Shown piece after piece: positions 5,776 through 11,031 of a DNA stretch of 11,031 nucleotides. The notes beneath the pieces were generated by a model that had not been told where the DNA came from, made no database searches, and was given only the letters and a program-made list of their open reading frames with translations. Source of the stretch: CAZSVE01 sp964610175 (GTDB taxonomy: Bacteria; Pseudomonadota; Gammaproteobacteria; HK1). A program made the position numbers and the translations under genes. The stretch's first letter is position 1; each line of letters starts with the position of its first letter. The stretch lies in the NCBI GenBank assembly GCA_964610175.1, contig CAZSVE010000097.1, positions 1 to 11,031 on the forward strand, written 5' to 3'.

Positions 5776-6477
5776 ATGAGTTCAATAAAGAACATGTTCA
5801 CTTCAACCCTATTCATATTACTGCTTGTAGGATTGGGAGCTTGTACCGAGTCTGATCCCCAGAAAGCCGCTAAGACAACGCTATCTCCAACTCAGACCGT
5901 TATGAATAACAGACTCGCACCACCCAAGGAAGAAAAGCTGTTTGTTCTTCCTGATGACCGTACGTTCGTCCATACCAAAGTAAGTGAGCCAGGAAACGCC
6001 GTTGCTTTTTGGGTGAGGCGACCAAGTTCAGTGCAACTTATCATCACTGGTCAGGCACCCCTTGATTTTAAGGGCCACGTGGGTTTCCAGAAGGAGGGAT
6101 CGTCATTTCATGTAGTTCAACCTGGAGGTAAAAGAGATAGGCTCATCGTCGGTCCGTCCGCCGAAAAAGACGCGTGGTTAGTCTGGGGTCCTGGAAAAGG
6201 TATGGAGGGGGAACCACTGGACGATTATTTCATTTTTGATCGAACTGGAAACCATGCAACCTTTGCCCTTTACGATAAGGGTCATTGGTCCTGGGTATTA
6301 GATAACGAACCTATAGCAGATTATCATCATCTCGCTGCACCAGTACTGAGCGACAAAGCCAAAACGATTGCATGGATCGAAGGCAGCAACGGCGGTTCGC
6401 AGCGCGTTGTGGTTAACGGAAAGCCGGAACCAGCATACGATAATATCTACGAAAGTACCCTTGTATGTGAGCCCTAA
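5776..6477 (+). pseudogene. Beta-propeller lipoprotein, N-terminal segment
   Basis: The start ATG 5776 follows AGGAAC. Residues 1-23 are a lipoprotein signal peptide: basic N-region, hydrophobic stretch TLFILLLVGLG, lipobox LGAC with Cys23, then TESDPQ. The protein should be exported and lipid-anchored. The mature part has beta-rich repeats with motifs such as NAVAFWVRRPSS, KDAWLVWGPG and KTIAWIEGSNGG-QRVVVNGKPEPAYDN, the start of a propeller of WD40-like/TolB-like type. The frame breaks at about 6459: one extra base after GAAAGTACC leads to a stop at 6475-6477, while the next frame continues the repeat. With both frameshifts repaired the whole gene (5776-7481) gives 567 residues. A/T-richer than the neighbouring FN3 gene. 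Confidence 0.7.
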
Positions 6478-7282
6478 TGGAAATCATTGGTTCTATATGG
6501 CATCGCGATCCGGGAAGCTGTTATCGGTTTGGGATGGTGCGGAACATCCGAAGTACGCGAACTTGACGCAGCCTGTGTTTAGTTCTAACGGTAATCGAGT
6601 TGCCTACTCTGCCACCAACGATACGAAGAGGCATGTTGTAGTTCTTGATGGAAAACCAGGTACTGAGTACGACGGTGTAGCCGCTTTGACTTTTAGTGCC
6701 GATGGTCGTCATTTTGCACACCGAGCGAACAAAGCTGATAAGACTTTTTTCGTTATTGATGGCAAGCCGCAAAATATTCAATTTGATAATTTATCCAATG
6801 AATTCCTGTTTGCTCCCAAAGGCAATCGGTTCGCTTATGCAGGGGTGCGCGATAAATCTTGGTTTGTAGTGGTTGACGGCAAAGAAGGTGAAGGATGCCC
6901 TGAAGTATCTTGGATAACCTTTAGTCCAGACGGACAACATTTCGCAAAAGGTCAGATCGAAAATGACGGACGTCTGCACATATATATGGATGGCGTGAAG
7001 CGTTGGAGTCACAGTGGCGAACCAGCAATTCGGGCGAGATTCAGTCCAGATAGCTCACGATTGCTATACGGTATTTTACGTGATTCAGGGGGAGTAATTG
7101 TTGTAGATGGTGTCGAGAGTCCAGAATTCGATGTAATTGGGCAGCCAGAATTCAGCCCTGACGGGAAGCATATTGCTTTCTTCGCAAGGGTAGGTGGTGG
7201 AAGAGATGCCGTATATCTAAATAACAGAATGCAGCAAGAGTTTGATGCAAATACCGTGCGGTCCTATATTTACGCCGAATAA
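6461..7282 (+). pseudogene. Beta-propeller lipoprotein, central segment
   Basis: This is the second reading frame of the split gene. It carries about six consecutive blades of 40-50 residues, each with a 'SPDGxxxA' strand followed by a 'VVVDGK' strand: VFSSNGNRVAYSA / VVVLDGKPG, LTFSADGRHFAHRA / FVIDGKP, LFAPKGNRFAYAG / FVVVDGKEG, ITFSPDGQHFAKG / IYMDGV, RFSPDSSRLLYG / VIVVDGV, PEFSPDGKHIAFFA / AVYLNN. This is the pattern of bacterial WD40-like (PD40/TolB-type) propellers used for protein or ligand binding in the envelope. It has no start signal of its own. The first in-frame ATG (6497) lacks a ribosome-binding site, so the segment depends on segment 1. A second +1 shift near 7256-7260 ends it at 7282. 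Confidence 0.7.
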
Positions 7283-7481
7283 TCAGCTTGTATATTGTGC
7301 ATATCAGGACGAGAAGCGGTACATGGTTGTCGACGGAGTTCTAGGTAATCCATACGACAGAATCTATCTGTCTCCATCCAGAGCGGTACCTATGCACTTA
7401 GATAAAGGCCTTGAGTACATAGCATTAAAAGGTAGTACTGTTGTACGGGTTTCTCATTCTTTAGTCCCAAATGGAATGTGA
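7242..7481 (+). pseudogene. Beta-propeller lipoprotein, C-terminal segment
   Basis: This is the third frame of the split gene. True homology starts near 7260 with GPIFTPNNQLVYCAYQDEKR, then YMVVDGVLGNPYDRIY, which is a further propeller blade with the same 'strand, then VVDGV' design. It continues to SLVPNGM and a stop at 7479-7481. The upstream residues (MMQIPC) come from out-of-frame reading of the previous segment. Dropping one base around GTGCGGTCC joins FDANTV directly to GPIFTPN. It closes the protein, and no further propeller sequence follows. Confidence 0.65.
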
Positions 7482-7523
7482 TGAATATTCATCCCGATTG
7501 TTGTTTCCCAGTCTAATCTACAA

Positions 7524-7670
7524 ATGACCGCCCTTTCAGAAGCAAGCTATTCCACCGCTCTAGCGCAGATAGAAGAATGTGAGCTAAACGCTGAGAGTGT
7601 TTTCCCATTGAGTTTACCGGCAGGTCTGCGGACATTGCTTGTACGAATACGGCAAAATAGCGGTATTTGA
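7524..7670 (+). CDS. Possible small ORF of unknown function
   Basis: A 48-codon frame between the lipoprotein gene and the FN3 fragment, starting MTALSEASYSTALAQIEECE and ending PAGLRTLLVRIRQNSGI. I do not recognise it. There is no convincing ribosome-binding site before the ATG, and the stop overlaps the TTG that opens the FN3 fragment's frame. Amino-acid composition is plausible for a helical peptide, but it may well be chance or a decayed gene end. Confidence 0.2.
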   Translation: MTALSEASYSTALAQIEECELNAESVFPLSLPAGLRTLLVRIRQNSGI

Positions 7671-7972
7671 ATAAGAGAAGGCCTGCCACGGTTGGCGCCG
7701 TGCAGGTAGTTCATCTCGTCATCCTAAGCCAGGGAGAGGGAAGCATCGGTCTTGCCTGGGAGAAACCCGCCGACGGCGGCAAGGTGGCGGCCTACAAGAT
7801 CAAATGCCGCGAACACACTACGGGCGCGGTTTGGGCCAACGCCGATACGGCCATGGAAACCGAGATCACCCTCGCGGGCCAAATACAGGGCAAGGAGCTG
7901 GAATACTGCGTGGTGGCCGTGAACAAGGCCGGCGAGGGGATGGCGAGCAATACGGTGATGGCGGTGCTGTAA
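7667..7972 (+). pseudogene. Partial duplicate of the FN3 domain
   Basis: From 7703 onward this frame repeats the FN3 domain of the 5038-5661 gene: LVILSQGEGSIGLAWEKPAD, KVAAYKIKC, WANADTAMETEITLAGQIQG, EYCVVAVNKAGEG and ASNTVMAVL. Nucleotide identity is visibly high, with a 12-base (4-residue) shortening at the CREHTTGAVW position. The helical N-terminal half is missing. The frame's only start is a TTG at 7667 with no clear ribosome-binding site, and its first 12 residues are unrelated. I read it as the 3' end of a duplicated gene. The frame has stayed open, so expression from an upstream start cannot be excluded. It ends 56 bases before a TA pair. Confidence 0.65.
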
Positions 7973-8028
7973 AAAATCGAGAATTACGAAGGACAAATGA
8001 CGATATTCACAATCCTGGAGGACCAACC

Positions 8029-8241
8029 GTGACCACAACCGTTGAACTGCCCGATGAACTAATTGCCGAGGCGTACCGCTACGGTACGGTCTATCATCGC
8101 TCCGCGCCCAAGCAGATCGAGTATTGGTCCCGCATCGGCAAGATTGCGGAGGAAAATCCCGATCTGCCCTACAGCTTCATCAGGGACATCCTACTCGCCA
8201 GACAGGAGGAATCGATCCCATTTACCTTCAGCGAGAGTTGA
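8029..8241 (+). CDS. ParD-like antitoxin
   Basis: A 70-residue protein starting (GTG) TTTVELPDELIAEAYRYG and continuing VYHRSAPKQIEYWSRIGKIA. This matches the ParD-like (PF11903-type) antitoxin family: a short beta strand for ribbon-helix-helix DNA binding, then the R-S-x-x-x-QIE-x-W-x-RIG helix and a toxin-wrapping tail (LPYSFIRDILLARQEE). GTG 8029 is chosen because it follows a strong TGGAGG site by 8 bases and begins the conserved strand. The frame runs open from 7804 but upstream it is antisense to nothing similar. The TGA overlaps the toxin ATG by one base, so the two are coupled and probably autoregulated (family knowledge). Confidence 0.8.
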   Translation: MTTTVELPDELIAEAYRYGTVYHRSAPKQIEYWSRIGKIAEENPDLPYSFIRDILLARQEESIPFTFSES

Positions 8242-8535
8242 TGATGCGCATCGAGCAAAAGCCGAGTTTTCAGCGCCCGGAAAGAGAACATCCTCAAAAA
8301 ATTGTATGCAAGGCAGCGTACGGATGTCGATGGCGCGATTCGCACCCTCATGGAAAATCCGTTGCTGGGCGAAGGGAAAGTCGGCGATCTGGCCGGTGTC
8401 CTGGTTTACAAGTTCAAGATCAACAAGCAACTCGCTTTGCTGGCCTATACGTTCGAGGAAACGACCATTACGCTGACCCTATTGGCGTTGGGTCAACACG
8501 AGAATTTCTATCGAGAGCTGAAGAGGTCGTTATGA
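8241..8535 (+). pseudogene. RelE/ParE-family toxin, frameshifted
   Basis: From ATG 8241/8244 the frame reads MMRIEQKPSFQRP, a normal RelE/ParE start. The next frame then gives KENILKKLYARQRTDVDGAI, TLMENPLLGEGKVGDLAG, VYKFKINKQLALLAYTF and LLALGQHENFYRELKRSL, the full rest of the family including the LxAYxF strand and the GxHExFYR C-terminus. Dropping one base in the CCCGGAAAG run (8276-8283) restores a 97-residue toxin of ordinary size. As written, no product with both halves is possible. An internal ATG at 8302 could give a 77-residue form lacking the first strand and helix. The stop overlaps an ATG that opens a HicB-like remnant. Real inactivation and sequencing insertion are both open. 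Confidence 0.7.
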
Positions 8536-8606
8536 CGAGGTAATTCGATGCCGCGATCAAGAAAGATGCCGACGGTTTTTTCGTGGTCTCTGCCCGGACG
8601 CCGTCG
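8532..8606 (+). pseudogene. Possible HicB-like antitoxin remnant
   Basis: ATG 8532 overlaps the toxin stop (ATGA). The frame reads MTR, a TAA stop, then FDAAIKKDADGFFVVSA, which resembles the opening strand of HicB antitoxins (a YxxxIxKDxDGYxV pattern), where the next residues should be a P-x-x-PGC turn. Here it becomes RTPSRPKHV and loses similarity. The nonsense codon, the short match and the lack of a HicA gene make this tentative. Confidence 0.3.
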
Positions 8607-8663
8607 AGACCTAAGCATGTCCCGATAACCACTGTGACTACCGGAGTTCTCCGCCCGAAGCGG

Positions 8664-8830
8664 TGTATGAAACAGTGGGAAATATCGCGCATCATGGGAA
8701 ACAGGGTCGAGCAGCCGGTTATCGACTCCTCCAGCCCCGTTTCCGGGAATGAGACACCGGGGGGGGGACAGGGGAGGCTAATCCGGCCATCTGGTCAAGT
8801 ACAGTCACGAGCTTCAGCAGATGGGGAGAG
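8664..8830 (+). ncRNA. Hairpin-rich segment, possible structured RNA
   Basis: Nested complementarity is visible: GGAAAC 8697-8702 pairs with GTTTCC 8739-8744, GGG 8704-8706 can pair with CCC 8735-8737, and GTCGA 8706-8710 with TCGAC 8722-8726. Together these give a long interrupted stem. Further on CCATCTG 8787-8793 pairs with CAGATGG 8818-8824. A run of nine G lies at 8759-8767. The frame across it (to 8873) looks like non-protein (RVEQPVIDSSSPVSGNETPG). I cannot name the RNA. The stems work on either strand, so the plus orientation is a guess. Confidence 0.3.
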
Positions 8831-8859
8831 TACGCACAACGAACCCCCAGCATGGATGC

Positions 8860-9111
8860 CTAGTGAGAAATAACAAAGGCATTCACAGATAGATTTATCA
8901 CAACGACAAATAAAACGAGCCCAATCGGCGCCTGACTCATGACAAACATCCTAATTACTGTCGAGTTGGGCAGGATATCTCCATATCCGACGGTGGTTTG
9001 GGTAATGGTACTGAAGTAAAGGAAGCCAAAATAAGACCATACTCCTGGATGACGGTCACCTGCCGACCCAAGTCGGTGTTTCGTTCTCTCGACTTTTTGC
9101 TCCAAGTCCAC
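8860..9111 (-). pseudogene. Potassium channel, pore and TM2 fragment
   Basis: The frame encodes a pore helix and potassium selectivity filter, FLYFSTITQTTVGYGDILP with TVGYGD at residues 40-45 from the ORF's ATG, followed by a hydrophobic helix (MFVMSQAPIGLVLFVVVINL, about 54-80) that ends in a stop at 8860. This is the second half of a two-helix (Ion_trans_2-type) K+ channel. The first membrane helix is missing. Directly upstream in the same DNA lies a ParE-like toxin start in another frame, and residues 1-22 (DLEQKVERTKHRLGSAGDRH) may be the original TM1-pore loop. Without TM1 a functional tetramer is unlikely. The motif itself is unmistakable. Confidence 0.7.
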
Positions 9112-9218
9112 AACAACCTTTCCAAGAAATAGTTGCCCAGACCCTCGGTCTGCCGCTCATGGAAGCGGAAGCCCTCCGCCAAATCGGCGACTGCTTCTTC
9201 GAGGACTTGGATCTTCAC
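8955..9218 (-). pseudogene. ParE-like toxin, truncated and run into channel gene
   Basis: Starts at GTG 9218, overlapping the antitoxin remnant's stop as GTGA. Residues 1-36 (KIQVLEEAVADLAEGFRFHE, then RQTEGLGNYFLERLL) are a good match to the first third of a RelE/ParE-family toxin and parallel the stub at 1664. From about 9110 the similarity stops: the rest (WTWSKKSRERNTDLG and on to SCPTRQ) is the out-of-frame reading of the potassium channel fragment. The expected middle strands and the arginine-rich C-terminus are absent, so the 87-residue product would be inactive. Together with the channel it marks a deletion or recombination junction. Confidence 0.65.
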
Positions 9219-10542
9219 TCGATTCTCTCACGCACTGCTTGTTTGGCCTCTGCAATCGACGAGATCCGAGGATTTCAACACTTCGCTTACGGTATGGAAC
9301 GAACCGAATATCACGGATGCGATCCCCTGGACGGGCAGATCGCGACGCGCTGTCGTAGGCGTCGAGGACGGTGGTTGCGGGCGTCACGGAAACCCCCGGT
9401 TCGATCCGCGACATCGTCGTCGTGATCTCTTTAGCGGTCCTTCCCCGTGGCACATGGAGGTCCGAGACATACCATGCGTCCACGACTGCCCATAGGGCGC
9501 GTAGAACTGCTTCCATGTCTTTATCTTCGAGGATGCCGAATACCGCCAGTGTCCGACCCGCACGAGGATACGAAAGGAGCATGCGCGCCAGCATTTGTGC
9601 CGCCTTCTGGTTGTGGGCCACATCCAGGATCCTGGTAACGCCGTCTTTTCCCAAGAGCGCCTGAAACCGACCGGGCAATGTCACCGCGCCGAGCCCGCGC
9701 CGCAACGCCTCCGTCGATACCGGAAGGCGGTTCCGAATCAGCTCGATGCCCATGAGGACCGCCGCGGCATTTTGTATCTGGTGTCGGCCTGGAAGTGCCG
9801 GTTTCGGTAGACCCCGATGCGCATTACCCATGACGCTATCCCAATGCCATCCCTCCGTCGTGTCCATGGAGAACCAGAAATCCTTTCCCGTGCGATACAG
9901 GAATGCCCCGATGGACCGCGCGTGGTCCGTGAGGCTAATAGGGGGTTGGGGATCACCACACACTGCAGGACATCCCGATCGACAAATACCGGCCTTCTCC
10001 CGGCCGATGCTCTCCCGAGAGTGCCCCAGCCACGCCACGTGATCGATGCCAATCGTCGTGATCAAGGCGAGATCGGCATCGAAGAGGTTCACGGCGTCGA
10101 GTCGACCACCGACCCCCACTTCCAGTATCGCCACATCCAGCCCGGCGCGGCGAAACAGCATCACCGCCGCCAAGGTAGAAAATTCGAAATAGGTGAGCGT
10201 CGTGCCATCCCGTGCCTCGTCGATCTCCTGGAACGCTTCCATCAGCACCCTATCGGACGCCTCCTGTCCCATGACCCGTATCCGTTCGTTGTAGCGCAAA
10301 AGGTGCGGCGAGGTGTAGGCGCCGACACGGTATCCGGCCTGTCTCAAAATGGATTCCAGCAGCGCAACACAGGAACCCTTGCCGTTGGTCCCCGCTACGG
10401 AAATAACCGCGAATGGCAGCCTGGTGCCGATACCGAGCCGCGTGGCTACCTGGCCGATCCGCTCGATGCCGAAATCCACCGATTTATGGTGTAATGCCTC
10501 TTGCCAGGCAAGCCAGTCCGATAGCTGGTTAAAACGGTTCAT
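9157..10542 (-). CDS. folC: Folylpolyglutamate/dihydrofolate synthase, frameshifted 3' end
   Basis: FolC adds glutamate to dihydropteroate and then to folates, in the cytosol. The Mur-ligase-type layout is complete: VAGTNGKGSCVALLESIL (P-loop, 49-66), YTSPHLLRYNERI (76-88), TYFEFSTLAAVMLF, ILEVGVGGRLDAVNLFD (139-155), IDHVAWLGHSRESIGREKAG, LPGRFQ (289-294) and ILDVAHN (305-311). Through Ile409 it follows the family. Then one extra C at 9315-9316 shifts the frame, and the literal frame runs to 9157 with a basic nonsense tail. The +1-corrected frame reads VIFGSFHTVSEVLKSSD, the true FolC end, stopping at 9228 (437 residues, normal length). The last ten residues come from the adjoining TA remnant. 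The ATG has no strong ribosome-binding site, and no accD lies upstream. An essential gene in most bacteria, so sequencing error is a serious alternative to inactivation. Confidence 0.88.
   Translation of the reverse strand: MNRFNQLSDWLAWQEALHHKSVDFGIERIGQVATRLGIGTRLPFAVISVAGTNGKGSCVALLESILRQAGYRVGAYTSPHLLRYNERIRVMGQEASDRVLMEAFQEIDEARDGTTLTYFEFSTLAAVMLFRRAGLDVAILEVGVGGRLDAVNLFDADLALITTIGIDHVAWLGHSRESIGREKAGICRSGCPAVCGDPQPPISLTDHARSIGAFLYRTGKDFWFSMDTTEGWHWDSVMGNAHRGLPKPALPGRHQIQNAAAVLMGIELIRNRLPVSTEALRRGLGAVTLPGRFQALLGKDGVTRILDVAHNQKAAQMLARMLLSYPRAGRTLAVFGILEDKDMEAVLRALWAVVDAWYVSDLHVPRGRTAKEITTTMSRIEPGVSVTPATTVLDAYDSASRSARPGDRIRDIRFVPYRKRSVEILGSRRLQRPNKQCVRESSEDPSPRRSSRRFGGGLPLP
9215..9265 (-). 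pseudogene. Addiction module antitoxin, C-terminal remnant (copy 2)
   Basis: Sixteen codons, ISSIAEAKQAVRERIE and a stop, in a third frame across the folC tail. They match the last residues of the antitoxin at 1661-1894 (PDIAEAKQAVREQLW), and the nucleotide similarity continues into the toxin start that follows (AAGATCCA-TCTTCGAAGA-like block in both). The upstream part has been replaced by the 3' end of folC. It is too short to be a gene and matters as a junction marker. Confidence 0.6.
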
Positions 10543-10572
10543 CCGACTAAAATCTTCGAATGCCTGAAACCT

Positions 10573-10934
10573 GTGTGAGCCGCAGACATCGTTGGCTCAG
10601 TCACAAACGGTGCGACCAAACCGGTACAGGAGGTAACGAATTGGTCTAATCCTACCTGTGCGGGTCCGTACCTGTACAGAACTGCTTACTCGAACTCACC
10701 TTTTGGTGGGGTACGCAGCCAGCGTCCGAGGGTGACCGAAGGCGACGGAGGGGCCAGGTAAGTAGAGTCCGGGGGTGTCGCCCAGTTTGTAATATATTGG
10801 GGCCCTTGGTGTATGCCAAGCTCCAGGTTTGGCCGAAGCACCGATGGCACAAAGTGCCTTCGCAGCACAGGATATACGGTTACTTGTGCTGCACACCAGG
10901 GGTGATTGGCGGTGTCACCTGGACACAATGACTG
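10573..10934 (+). ncRNA. Highly structured segment, candidate group II intron 5' part
   Basis: Dense perfect stems on the plus strand: 10576-10581/10594-10599 (TGAGCC), 10624-10630/10671-10677 (GTACAGG) enclosing 10631-10635/10653-10657 (AGGTA), 10805-10809/10816-10820, 10846-10850/10854-10858, 10862-10869/10885-10892 (an 8-bp GCAGCACA stem), and 10896-10905 against 10915-10922. The segment opens with GTGTG, fitting the GUGYG 5' end of group II introns, begins 31 bases upstream of folC on the opposite strand, and is followed by an open frame. Inference: ribozyme domains of a group II intron whose reverse transcriptase starts near the window end. The diagnostic domain V is not in view, so identity is unproven. 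Confidence 0.4.
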
Positions 10935-11031
10935 ATGATTAACCTAACGCTCATGAAGAGGGCTTCCATCACCCCGGAAAATGAAAGATCCCATACAGGA
11001 GGTAGTGGAGCGAGGTCGATCAAATATTTAG
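10935..11031 (+). CDS. Partial ORF running off the window, possible intron-encoded protein
   Basis: ATG 10935 (or ATG 10953) opens a frame with no stop before the end of the window: MINLTLMKRASITPENERSH, then TGGSGARSIKYL. I do not recognise it with certainty. A short polar leader with a GG-S-G-ARSIKYL segment would fit the N-terminal extension of some group II intron reverse transcriptases, and the structured segment before it fits too. Only 32 codons are visible and none carries an RT motif. No clear ribosome-binding site is seen. Confidence 0.3.
   Translation, partial: MINLTLMKRASITPENERSHTGGSGARSIKYL

Noticed and set aside
8583..8873. Plus-strand 96-residue open frame after the HicB-like remnant
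   Set aside because: The composition (many S, P, G and Q) and the strong base-pairing beneath it look non-coding. There is no ribosome-binding site.
8866..8880. Integron attC-like core near AACAAAGGC
   Set aside because: A single short match without the paired inner and outer core sites. The TA genes also overlap one another, so they are not arranged as separate cassettes.
9817..10494. Plus-strand 225-residue frame opposite folC
   Set aside because: It lies antisense to the strongly conserved FolC core, so it is a shadow of that coding sequence.
10652..10928. Minus-strand frames of 66-80 residues in the structured segment
   Set aside because: Hairpin-rich DNA with no start signals. The translations show no domain and are better explained as non-coding RNA sequence.

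Overview
The window looks like an accessory, decaying stretch of a proteobacterial chromosome. It is probably gammaproteobacterial, judged only from the style of FolC and of the toxin-antitoxin (TA) families, so this is an inference. There are no rRNA or tRNA genes and no CRISPR array that I can see. It is dominated by small TA genes, many truncated or frameshifted, plus one housekeeping gene (folC) whose 3' end is damaged.

Layout. 1-273: relic of an IS110-family transposase N-terminus with a hairpin-rich leader. 274-723: no gene recognised. 724-2829 (minus strand): a train of overlapping TA genes. In transcription order these are a broken addiction-module antitoxin remnant, a VapC-like PIN toxin, a small MWQDP-type protein (candidate antitoxin), an intact addiction-module antitoxin, a ParE-like toxin stub, a frameshifted Phd-like antitoxin, and an intact DUF433/DUF5615 pair. 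2911-4254 (minus): a DUF4236 protein. 4295-4558 (minus): an antitoxin whose toxin is gone. 4713-4986: a degenerate 21-bp tandem repeat array. 5038-5661 (plus): a fibronectin type III (FN3) protein. 5776-7481 (plus): a beta-propeller lipoprotein gene split by two frameshifts. 7667-7972: a partial copy of the FN3 domain. 8029-8535: a ParD-like/ParE-RelE-like pair with a frameshifted toxin, followed by a possible HicB remnant. 8664-8830: a hairpin-rich segment. 8860-9265 (minus): the end of an addiction-module antitoxin, a ParE-like toxin start, and the pore half of a potassium channel, joined end to end. 9157-10542 (minus): folC. 10573-11031: a strongly structured segment that could be the 5' part of a group II intron, leading into an open reading frame that runs off the window.

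Two themes stand out. First, recombination or deletion between TA modules has produced mosaic junctions, with three dispersed pieces of one addiction-module family. Second, every frameshift that can be diagnosed here (six events in five loci) is in the +1 direction, including one in folC. That means either real decay with an odd bias or systematic base-insertion errors in the assembly, and it should be settled before the genes are called dead.
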